Positions 6,777-11,697 of a stretch of DNA of 11,697 bases are shown piece after piece. The stretch's first letter is position 1, and every line of letters starts with the position of its first letter. The translations under genes and the position numbers were made by a program. The DNA comes from Chloroflexota bacterium (GTDB lineage Bacteria > Chloroflexota > Dehalococcoidia > JACPPY01): NCBI GenBank assembly GCA_016189825.1, contig JACPRR010000201.1, forward strand, positions 1 to 11,697. The letters are read 5' to 3'. Below the pieces are notes generated by a model. That model made no database searches and was not told the DNA's origin. It saw nothing but the letters and a program-made list of their open reading frames with translations.

Positions 6777-6896
6777 CTACTTTTTCAATTCCATGGGCTG
6801 CCCGCAGCAGCAGACAGCGCCCTTGCCACCCCTGGTGACAATGAACTCGGAATTACACTTCTTGCAAACGTACCGTTTCCCTACTTCGTTAGCCAA
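6777..6896 (-). CDS. Desulforedoxin-like small protein (copy 1)
   Basis: A 39-residue protein, MANEVGKRYVCKKCNSEFIV then a Gly-rich turn and CCCGQPMELKK. Cys11, Cys14, Cys30 and Cys31 match the four metal ligands of desulforedoxin, and Gly32 and Met35 also match the family pattern. Cys29 is an extra Cys, making three in a row. The whole protein is one metal-binding knot, so it probably works as a dimer in electron transfer or as a metal-site module. The start is TTG at 6896, with AAGGAGG ending 9 nt upstream (GGAGG at 6906-6910). An upstream out-of-frame ATG gives only a seven-codon peptide. The gene lies 102 nt after asd on the same strand but has its own promoter, and it is followed 19 nt later by its paralogue. 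The gene is too short for most ORF callers and easily missed. Confidence 0.88.
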   Translation of the reverse strand: MANEVGKRYVCKKCNSEFIVTRGGKGAVCCCGQPMELKK

Positions 6897-6922
6897 AGCA
6901 TCGAGCCTCCTTCACTTCGGAA

Positions 6923-6939
6923 GGACGGGAATCCCGTCC
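6923..6939 (-). repeat. GC-rich hairpin in leader of desulforedoxin-like operon
   Basis: GGACGGG, loop of 3, CCCGTCC: a perfect 7-bp stem in the predicted 5' leader, ending 12 nt before the GGAGG of the first desulforedoxin-like gene. Without a T-run after it on either strand, a terminator is unlikely. It may stabilise the messenger, modulate initiation, or be another dispersed palindrome. Confidence 0.5.
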
Positions 6940-6952
6940 CTCCAAGCTAAAA

Positions 6953-6982
6953 AGTATATCCAACACCAACGGCGGCCGTCAA
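6953..6982 (-). promoter_or_regulatory. Predicted sigma70-type promoter of desulforedoxin-like genes
   Basis: On the - strand, TTGACG (6982-6977) is separated by 18 bases from TATACT (6958-6953). Each box matches the sigma70 consensus at five of six positions. Transcription would start near 6946, giving a leader of about 50 nt that contains a hairpin and the GGAGG site. It lies wholly in the 102-base gap after asd, so the small genes can be expressed independently of asd. Confidence 0.6.
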
Positions 6983-6998
6983 CAATCGAAGGAACGCG

Positions 6999-8048
6999 TC
7001 AGCTAATGAGCCCCTTCTTCATCATCAGCTCGGCGTTTAATATCGCCGCGCCCGCCGCCCCACGGATGGTGTTGTGTCCCAGGACGACAAACTTGTACCC
7101 CAGTAGCGGGCACTCCCGTATCCGGCCCACCACAGAGGCCATCCCGTGCTCGAGATCGCGGTCCATCTTAGGTTGCGGCCTGTTCGGCTCCTGCTTCACA
7201 ATGATGACCCGAGACGGAGAACTCGGCAGCCCCAACTGTTTCAAGGGGTTGAATTCCTGCATCGCCTTTGTCACCTCGGCGAGGCCGGGGTTCGCGTCAA
7301 GCTTGACGGATACGCACTCAGTATGCCCGTCGCTGACATGTACCCGGTTGCAATGCGCACTCACCACTATTTGCGCTGGGACCACCCTGTCCTTCGCAAG
7401 CGCCCCCAACAACTTGAGGGTCTCGGTCTGCACTTTCTCTTCCTCGCCCCCAATGAACGGGACCACGTTGTCCAGTATGTCCAGCGATGGCACACCAGGG
7501 TATCCGGCGCCCGAGAGCGCCTGCATCGTGGTCACGAGCAGCTTGCTCAGCCCGAATCGCATAAGCGGCTTCAGGGCGATCACCAGGTGTATGGTCGAGC
7601 AGTTCGGATTGGTGATGATCATCCCCTGCCAGCCCCGGTTCTTTTTCTGCACCGGGATAAGCCCAAGGTGCTCAGCATTGACCTCCGGTATGAGCAGTGG
7701 CACATCGGGCTCCATGCGATGGTTCCGCGAGTTGCTCGAAACGACATAGCCGGCCTTCGCGAACGCCTGCTCTATCGGACCCGCGATCTCGGCGTCCAGG
7801 GACGAAAACGCGATGCGGCAGTCCAGGCCGGGAGCGCACTCCTTGACCACCAGCTTCCTCACCCCTTCCGGTATGTCGGTGGTAAGCTTCCAGCGGCCCT
7901 CCATGACCTCGCTATACTTCTTCCCCGCCGATCTCTCGGAAGCCGCAACCTCCGTTACCTCAAACCAGGGATGATTAGCCAGCAACTGAATGAACCTTTG
8001 GCCGACCATGCCGGTCGCGCCAAGAATGCCGACTTTCACCTTGTCCAC
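6999..8048 (-). CDS. asd: Aspartate-semialdehyde dehydrogenase (archaeal/yeast type)
   Basis: Catalyses the NADPH-dependent reduction of aspartyl-4-phosphate to aspartate-4-semialdehyde, the branch-point step to lysine, threonine and methionine, in the cytosol. The 349-residue length and sequence fit the archaeal/fungal branch. A Rossmann motif GATGMVGQ lies at 10-17; SSNSRNHR (104-111) is the family's phosphate-region loop; NPNCST (147-152) carries the catalytic Cys150; SGAGYPGVPSLDILDN (179-194) is characteristic; and NRVHVSDGHTE (234-244) holds the substrate-binding Arg235 and the catalytic His242. The open frame continues 64 codons upstream, but the GTG at 8048 is preferred: AGGAGG lies exactly 6 nt before it, the product then begins MDKVKVGILGATG as the family does, and a promoter sits within the excluded extension. 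It is divergent from the iron-sulfur gene. Confidence 0.95.
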   Translation of the reverse strand: MDKVKVGILGATGMVGQRFIQLLANHPWFEVTEVAASERSAGKKYSEVMEGRWKLTTDIPEGVRKLVVKECAPGLDCRIAFSSLDAEIAGPIEQAFAKAGYVVSSNSRNHRMEPDVPLLIPEVNAEHLGLIPVQKKNRGWQGMIITNPNCSTIHLVIALKPLMRFGLSKLLVTTMQALSGAGYPGVPSLDILDNVVPFIGGEEEKVQTETLKLLGALAKDRVVPAQIVVSAHCNRVHVSDGHTECVSVKLDANPGLAEVTKAMQEFNPLKQLGLPSSPSRVIIVKQEPNRPQPKMDRDLEHGMASVVGRIRECPLLGYKFVVLGHNTIRGAAGAAILNAELMMKKGLIS

Positions 8049-8085
8049 GGCGGACCTCCTCGCGAAGGAAATGAAAAGCGCGCAT

Positions 8086-8114
8086 ATTATCGCCGCCCCC
8101 ATTCGGGGTGTCAA
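8086..8114 (-). promoter_or_regulatory. asd promoter, TTGACA-17-GATAAT
   Basis: On the - strand a perfect TTGACA (8114-8109), a 17-base spacer and GATAAT (8091-8086, five of six). The predicted start is near 8079, leaving a leader of about 30 nt with AGGAGG at 8055-8060. The spacer contains CCCC-GAAT-GGGG (8097-8108), a small inverted repeat that could be a repressor site. Confidence 0.75.
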
Positions 8115-8127
8115 AGCCACGCCCACA

Positions 8128-8156
8128 GCGAAACGGCGCCGCCGTTCGCGTATAAT
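8128..8156 (+). promoter_or_regulatory. Promoter with palindrome over -35 and perfect TATAAT
   Basis: TATAAT at 8151-8156 is a perfect -10 box. No TTGACA-like -35 is present. Instead an inverted repeat, GCGAAACGGCG (8128-8138) and CGCCGTTCGC (8140-8149), perfect apart from one extra A, fills the -35 region and spacer. The predicted start (about 8162-8164) coincides with the ATG, suggesting a leaderless or nearly leaderless message and control by a regulator bound at the palindrome. Confidence 0.6.
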
Positions 8157-8163
8157 ACAAGGC

Positions 8164-8604
8164 ATGAAGCGCACGTACGAAAACAGCGCGATACGGGTGT
8201 TCTGGGACAGCGACAAGTGCACGCATGCGGGTTTCTGCATTGGTGAGCTACCGTCGGTGTTCGACCTTCACCGGCACCCCTGGGTCGACCTTGCGGCGGC
8301 CCCGGCCGAGCAGATAATTCAGGTCATTGACATGTGTCCTTCTGGCGCTTTGCGCTACGAGGCACTGGGACACCTGGAGCCTGCGCCGCCGCCGGCGGGG
8401 CCCAAGGCGGTTACCGTAAAGGTCTCCGACAACGGCCCGTACATCATTACCGGCGATTGCAAGTTGCTGGCGGCCGACGGAACGGAGCTCGCGGCCGGCG
8501 CCAGGTTCGCCCTGTGTCGCTGCGGGCAGTCCCGCACTATGCCGCACTGCGACGGCACACACCGCCGCATCGCTTTCAAGAAACCGCCCCGGCAGGGGAA
8601 GTGA
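8164..8604 (+). CDS. Double iron-sulfur protein: YjdI-type 4Fe-4S plus CDGSH domain
   Basis: A cytosolic protein of 146 residues with two iron-sulfur modules. Residues 10-66 match the divergent single-cluster 4Fe-4S family (Fer4_19, E. coli YjdI): 'DSDKCTHAGFCIGELPSVFD' with Cys19 and Cys25, 'HPWVDL', and 'MCPSGALRY' with Cys58. Residues 80-140 are a CDGSH domain with the exact signature CRCGQSRTMPHCDGTH: Cys118, Cys120, Cys129 and His133 bind a 2Fe-2S cluster. A Pro-rich linker (71-80) joins them. A role in electron transfer or in iron/redox sensing is inference. The ATG at 8164 is chosen because a perfect TATAAT ends 8 nt before it and the YjdI domain begins directly after; the open frame extends to 7990, but that part overlaps asd. 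An mntP-type gene follows after 7 nt. Confidence 0.9.
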   Translation: MKRTYENSAIRVFWDSDKCTHAGFCIGELPSVFDLHRHPWVDLAAAPAEQIIQVIDMCPSGALRYEALGHLEPAPPPAGPKAVTVKVSDNGPYIITGDCKLLAADGTELAAGARFALCRCGQSRTMPHCDGTHRRIAFKKPPRQGK

Positions 8605-8611
8605 GAGCCCT

Positions 8612-9175
8612 GTGGACTTTCCGTCCCTATTGCTCGCCGCCCTCGGCCTCTCGGCCGACTGCTTCGCCATCGCTGTCTCCGGCAGCGCCGCGATGCGCAC
8701 GGTATCGCCCCGGCAGGTTTTCCGCACCTCATTCTCGTTTGGGTTCTTCCAGTTCCTCATGCCCGTCATCGGCTGGCTCGCCGGCCGCACCCTGGTCGAT
8801 AGAATCTCGGCCTATGACCACTGGGTCGCGTTCGGCATCCTCGCCCTTGTCGGAGGCAAGGCCATCGCCGACTCCTTCCGCCCCTCTAGCGAAAAGTCCG
8901 AGTGCGCCGACTTCACCCGTGGCTTCACCCTGCTCACCCTCTCTGTCGCCACAAGCCTGGACGCACTGGCTGTAGGCCTTTCCCTCGCGCTGCTAAGGGT
9001 GAATATTATGTCGACCAGCTTCACCATAGGACTGGTCGCCTTCGCCGTAACCGCCAGCGGATTCGCGATCGGGCAACGCGCCGGGCGCCTGCTCGGCAAG
9101 CGCGCGAAGCTCGCAGGCGGCTCCGTTCTCATCGCGATCGGCCTTCGTATTCTCATCGACGGCCTGTTGCCCTGA
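8612..9175 (+). CDS. mntP: MntP-type manganese efflux pump
   Basis: A 187-residue integral membrane protein of the MntP (DUF204) family, which exports Mn2+ and protects cells from manganese excess. Six hydrophobic segments are visible, roughly 4-26, 40-60, 69-87, 103-128, 134-156 and 167-186. The two family motifs are present: LGLSADCFAIAVSG with Asp16, and SVATSLDALAVGLSLAL with Asp117, in the two repeats of the fold where conserved Asp residues line the transport path. The start is GTG at 8612, 7 nt after the previous stop; the ribosome site is weak. The spacing implies cotranscription with the double iron-sulfur gene. No yybP-ykoY-like manganese riboswitch can fit between the two genes and none was recognised upstream of the pair. 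Confidence 0.9.
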   Translation: MDFPSLLLAALGLSADCFAIAVSGSAAMRTVSPRQVFRTSFSFGFFQFLMPVIGWLAGRTLVDRISAYDHWVAFGILALVGGKAIADSFRPSSEKSECADFTRGFTLLTLSVATSLDALAVGLSLALLRVNIMSTSFTIGLVAFAVTASGFAIGQRAGRLLGKRAKLAGGSVLIAIGLRILIDGLLP

Positions 9176-9184
9176 CGCGCCCTA

Positions 9185-9214
9185 TTGCTGAGTCCGGCTT
9201 CACCTGTGTATACT
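9185..9214 (+). promoter_or_regulatory. Predicted promoter of mtnA-mtnP operon
   Basis: TTGCTG (9185-9190), 18-base spacer, TATACT (9209-9214, five of six). The predicted start, about 9221, leaves a leader of roughly 10 nt before the ATG at 9230, with no Shine-Dalgarno sequence. The -35 box is weak (three of six), so the call rests mainly on the -10. Confidence 0.45.
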
Positions 9215-9229
9215 CTACCTCGCTTCCAT

Positions 9230-10294
9230 ATGAACGAGACCGCACGGGTTCAGCCTATAGAATGGCTCGGCGACAGGGTCCGCATCCTCGACCAGACCCT
9301 GCTCCCCGGCCGCATTGAGTACATCGACACCGGCGACTACAGGGTAGTCGCCGACGCGATAAGACGCCTGTGCGTGCGGGGCGCGCCCGCCATCGGCGTT
9401 GCCGGCGCCTACGGCGCCGCGCTGGGCGCGCTCGCCCTCAAGAACGGCGACAGTGACACCTTTCTCAAGGAGTTCAACTCGATACTCGGCTTCCTCGCCT
9501 CGACCCGGCCCACCGCGGTGAACTTGTCCTGGGCCCTCAGCCGCGTCGAGGCGGCGGCTCGCCGCCCCCGGACCATCCCCGAGATCAAGGAAGCCGTTGT
9601 CGCCGAAGCACAGGCTATCCAGCGCCACGAGGAAGAGGCAACGGACCGGCTCAGCCGCTACGGGGCCGACCTGATCGGGGACGGTTTTACAGTGCTCACC
9701 CACTGCAACGCAGGTTCTCTCGCCACCTGCGGATGCGGCACCGCACTGGGCGTCATCAAGGCGGCGAAGGCCCAGGGCAAGAAGCTCCACGTCTTTGCCA
9801 CCGAGACCCGCCCGCTCCTCCAGGGCGCCCGGCTCACCGCCTGGGAACTGGTGCAGGAGCGGATACCTGTCACCCTCATCACTGATTCGATGGCAGGACA
9901 CTTCCTGTCGAAAGGAACGATCGACGCCGTTGTCGTTGGCGCCGACCGGGTGGCCGCGAACGGCGACGTTGCCAACAAGATCGGCACCTATTCAATCGCC
10001 GTCCTCGCCGGCGAGAACGGCGTTCCCTTCTACGTGGCTGCGCCACTCAGTACCATAGACCTGGCTATCAACAGTGGCAAAGACATTCCCATCGAAGAGC
10101 GCAATCATGCCGAGGTGACCCATATCGCAGGGGTGCGCCTCGCAGCGGAAGGCGTCGAAGTCGCCAACCCGGCTTTTGACGTCACCCCGGCGAAGCACGT
10201 GAGCGCCATCATCACCGAAAGGGGCGTGGTGCGCCCGCCGTATTCCCCGAGGCTCGAGCGGTTGTTCGGGCCGGAGTTGGAGACAAAAGCATGA
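9230..10294 (+). CDS. mtnA: Methylthioribose-1-phosphate isomerase
   Basis: Converts 5-methylthioribose-1-phosphate to 5-methylthioribulose-1-phosphate in methionine salvage. It belongs to the eIF2B-alpha-related isomerase family and is full length at 354 residues. Signature stretches include 'DQTLLPGRIEY' (21-31), 'VRGAPAIGVAGAYG' (49-62), 'LTHCNAGSLATCGCGTALGV' (156-175) with catalytic Cys159, 'ETRPLLQGARLTAWEL' (192-207), 'TDSMAGHFL' (218-226) and 'GADRVAANGDVANKIGTY' (237-254) with catalytic Asp239. Cys and Asp spacing agrees with characterised MtnA proteins. The ATG at 9230 is chosen over the in-frame TTG at 9185, which lies in the predicted -35 box. The stop overlaps the mtnP start by 4 nt (ATGA), so MtnP supplies the substrate from a coupled gene. 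Confidence 0.95.
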   Translation: MNETARVQPIEWLGDRVRILDQTLLPGRIEYIDTGDYRVVADAIRRLCVRGAPAIGVAGAYGAALGALALKNGDSDTFLKEFNSILGFLASTRPTAVNLSWALSRVEAAARRPRTIPEIKEAVVAEAQAIQRHEEEATDRLSRYGADLIGDGFTVLTHCNAGSLATCGCGTALGVIKAAKAQGKKLHVFATETRPLLQGARLTAWELVQERIPVTLITDSMAGHFLSKGTIDAVVVGADRVAANGDVANKIGTYSIAVLAGENGVPFYVAAPLSTIDLAINSGKDIPIEERNHAEVTHIAGVRLAAEGVEVANPAFDVTPAKHVSAIITERGVVRPPYSPRLERLFGPELETKA

Positions 10295-11154
10295 ACGAAG
10301 CAAGGATAGCAGTGATCGGCGGCAGCGGGCTCTACGAGATCGACGGACTCTCCGATATCAGGGAGGTCCGCCCCGACACCCCGTTTGGCAGGCCGAGCGA
10401 TGCCATCGTCACTGGCACGCTCGAAGGGGTGAACATCGCCTTCCTCCCCCGGCACGGGCGCGGCCACCGCATATTGCCCTCAGAAGTGCCTTCTCAGGCC
10501 AACATCTACGCGTTGAAGACGCTCGGCGTGGAGTGGATAGTCTCCGTCAGCGCGGTGGGGAGCCTGAAGCAGGAGTTCAGGCCGCAGGATGTGGTGATAC
10601 CGGACCAGTTGATCGACCGCACCCAGGGCAGGCGCGGGACCTACTTCGGGAATGGATTGGTGGCCCATGTTGGCTTCGCCGACCCCTTCTGCCCCGACCT
10701 GCGCGCCGTGCTCTACAAGGCCGCGCAGCGGGCCGGAGTCACCGTCCACCACGGCGCCACCTGGGTGGTGATGGAAGGCCCACAGTTTTCGACCCGCGCC
10801 GAATGCGCCCTTCATCGCTCCTGGGGAGCCGGGCTTATCGGCATGACTGCGCTTCCTGAGGCCAAGCTCGCCCGCGAGGCCGAGATATGCTATGCCGCCC
10901 TCGCCTGCATCACTGACTATGACTGCTGGCACGAGGAATGCGATGTCGTCAGCACCGGAATGATACTAGAGAACCTGCGCAAGAACGTAGAAAACGCGAA
11001 GCGCATCATAAAGCTCGCCCTGCCCCACCTGCCCGCGAAGCGTGACTGCATGTGTTCGACCGCCCTCCAGGGCGCCATAGCCACGGCGCCAGAGATGGTG
11101 CCCGCGGAGCTAAAGAACAGGCTGCAGCCCATTGTCGGCAAATACGTGAAATAG
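10291..11154 (+). CDS. mtnP: S-methyl-5'-thioadenosine phosphorylase
   Basis: Cleaves 5'-methylthioadenosine, the by-product of polyamine and other S-adenosylmethionine reactions, with phosphate into adenine and methylthioribose-1-phosphate, the substrate of the upstream mtnA product. It is 287 residues long, family-typical. 'IGGSGLYEIDGL' (9-20) and 'PRHGRGHRILPSEV' (53-66) form the phosphate site; 'VVMEGPQFSTRAE' (159-171) binds the ribose; 'GMTALPEAKLAREAEICYA' (184-202) and 'TDYDCW' (208-213) form the purine site. The two Asp residues in TDYDCW mark preference for 6-aminopurine (adenine), as opposed to methylthioinosine or guanosine enzymes. A Cys-x-Cys (253-255) close to the C terminus resembles one in thermophilic archaeal MTA phosphorylases. 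The start overlaps the mtnA stop by 4 nt, and the next gene starts 1 nt after its stop. Confidence 0.93.
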   Translation: MNEARIAVIGGSGLYEIDGLSDIREVRPDTPFGRPSDAIVTGTLEGVNIAFLPRHGRGHRILPSEVPSQANIYALKTLGVEWIVSVSAVGSLKQEFRPQDVVIPDQLIDRTQGRRGTYFGNGLVAHVGFADPFCPDLRAVLYKAAQRAGVTVHHGATWVVMEGPQFSTRAECALHRSWGAGLIGMTALPEAKLAREAEICYAALACITDYDCWHEECDVVSTGMILENLRKNVENAKRIIKLALPHLPAKRDCMCSTALQGAIATAPEMVPAELKNRLQPIVGKYVK

Positions 11155-11155
11155 C

Positions 11156-11697
11156 ATGAAGCGCAAGGGAAACTTCGGCTGCCTGCCCACGGCGATCGGC
11201 AGCATGCCCCACACCGACCCTGTCGCCGCCTGCCGGGAGGTGGCGCGCTACCTCCCCGAAATACCCGCATGGCCGCAGCTTCCCGCTCGCTCGCCGCTTG
11301 AGGGCATGTACGCGCAATTCAGCGAAGGGTTCCCCGGCCTTCAGGCAGACGAAGGCCGGTTTGTCATTGACCGCTCGGGGGCCTTCGATGCGGAGCTTGA
11401 AAAGCTCTACCAGGCGTACATTTCGGGCGACCTCGACTGTTGCCCCACCGGACCCGGCCATGCTGCAGGACTCCATGCATTCCTGTCCATGCGCGACCTC
11501 GCACCAGTTGCCGTAAAGGGCCAGATAACCGGCCCGATCACCTGGGGACTCGGGGTCACAGATAGGGAAGGGCGCCCGGTCCTGTACGACGACACCCTGG
11601 CGGACGCGGTGGCCAAGTTCCTCCGCCTCAAGGCGGCATGGCAGGAGAAGCAGCTTCGCACTGTTGCCAGACACACCATCATTTTCGTCGACGAGCC
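11156..11697 (+). CDS. UROD/MetE-superfamily protein (3' partial)
   Basis: The first 180 residues of a protein that runs off the right edge. It begins MKRKGNFGCLPTAIGSMPHT, and 'TAIGSMPHTDP' (12-22), 'EIPAWPQLPARSPLEGMY' (about 35-52) and 'VKGQITGPITWGLGVTD' (about 120-136) are typical of the barrel proteins related to uroporphyrinogen decarboxylase and cobalamin-independent methionine synthase, often named methionine-synthase-like. The zinc-ligand region that would tell a methyltransferase from other members lies beyond the window. The ATG comes 1 nt after the mtnP stop, so it is the third gene of that operon, and a role in methyl or thiol transfer linked to methionine is plausible inference. 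I would not call it metE from this fragment. Confidence 0.75.
   Translation, partial: MKRKGNFGCLPTAIGSMPHTDPVAACREVARYLPEIPAWPQLPARSPLEGMYAQFSEGFPGLQADEGRFVIDRSGAFDAELEKLYQAYISGDLDCCPTGPGHAAGLHAFLSMRDLAPVAVKGQITGPITWGLGVTDREGRPVLYDDTLADAVAKFLRLKAAWQEKQLRTVARHTIIFVDE

Noticed and set aside
6923..6939. Hairpin as an intrinsic terminator of asd
   Set aside because: No T-run follows the stem on the - strand, and it lies downstream of the predicted promoter of the next genes, so a leader element fits better.
6793..7749. A 318-codon open frame on the + strand
   Set aside because: It runs antisense to asd and one desulforedoxin-like gene, is Ser/Cys/Pro-rich with no recognisable domain, and is explained by the codon bias of the opposite strand.
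8049..8240. 64-codon N-terminal extension of asd
   Set aside because: It would cover the asd promoter and the start of the divergent gene; the GTG at 8048 has an ideal AGGAGG and matches the family N terminus.
7146..8246. A 366-codon open frame on the + strand
   Set aside because: Antisense to asd and crossing the divergent promoter region; Arg/His/Leu-rich shadow sequence with no family features.

Overview
The window looks like chromosomal DNA of a GC-rich bacterium with no outer membrane, most likely a member of the Chloroflexota (Dehalococcoidia-like). This is inference. It rests on the style of the two minor-pilin-like proteins (a 'VALRQVQNMGYWMSRD' pilin and an 'AADAGVEHGLWKL' protein with a DUF11-like tail), on a type IV pilus operon in which PilO is followed directly by PilT with no pilP or pilQ, on an archaeal/yeast-type aspartate-semialdehyde dehydrogenase, and on the mtnA-mtnP-UROD/MetE-like cluster. 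No rRNA, tRNA, CRISPR array, transposase or phage gene is visible.

Region 1 (1-4559, + strand) is a tightly packed type IV pilus operon. It holds a minor pilin cut by the left edge, a PilX-like minor pilin, a PilO-like protein, one protein that fuses a PilM-like domain to a PilN-like domain, and a PilT-type ATPase. The PilB-type assembly ATPase (4544-6067) is on the opposite strand and converges on pilT, with the two 3' ends overlapping by 16 bp.

Region 2 (6068-6613) has no gene. It carries the pilB leader and a mosaic of short palindromic dispersed-repeat-like elements. On its right are two tiny genes on the - strand (6777-6896 and 6614-6757). Both start with TTG, both have a strong Shine-Dalgarno sequence, and both encode paralogous desulforedoxin-like metal-binding proteins of 39 and 47 residues. 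They have their own good sigma70-type promoter and a GC-rich hairpin in the leader. Upstream of them lies asd (6999-8048), with a near-consensus promoter.

Region 3 (8164-11697, + strand) diverges from asd. It starts with a double iron-sulfur protein (YjdI-type 4Fe-4S domain plus CDGSH domain) behind a perfect TATAAT box that sits almost on the start codon. Next is an MntP-type manganese exporter 7 nt downstream. A separate promoter then precedes mtnA and mtnP, the first steps of methylthioadenosine salvage, and a UROD/MetE-superfamily protein cut by the right edge.

Region 1 plus pilB supplies a pilus motor, alignment complex and minor pilins. asd and the mtn genes belong to the aspartate/methionine economy. 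The desulforedoxin-like, CDGSH/4Fe-4S and MntP genes suggest metal and redox homeostasis. The most unusual items are the tandem micro-desulforedoxins, the PilM-PilN fusion, and the convergent overlap of the pilT and pilB ATPase genes.
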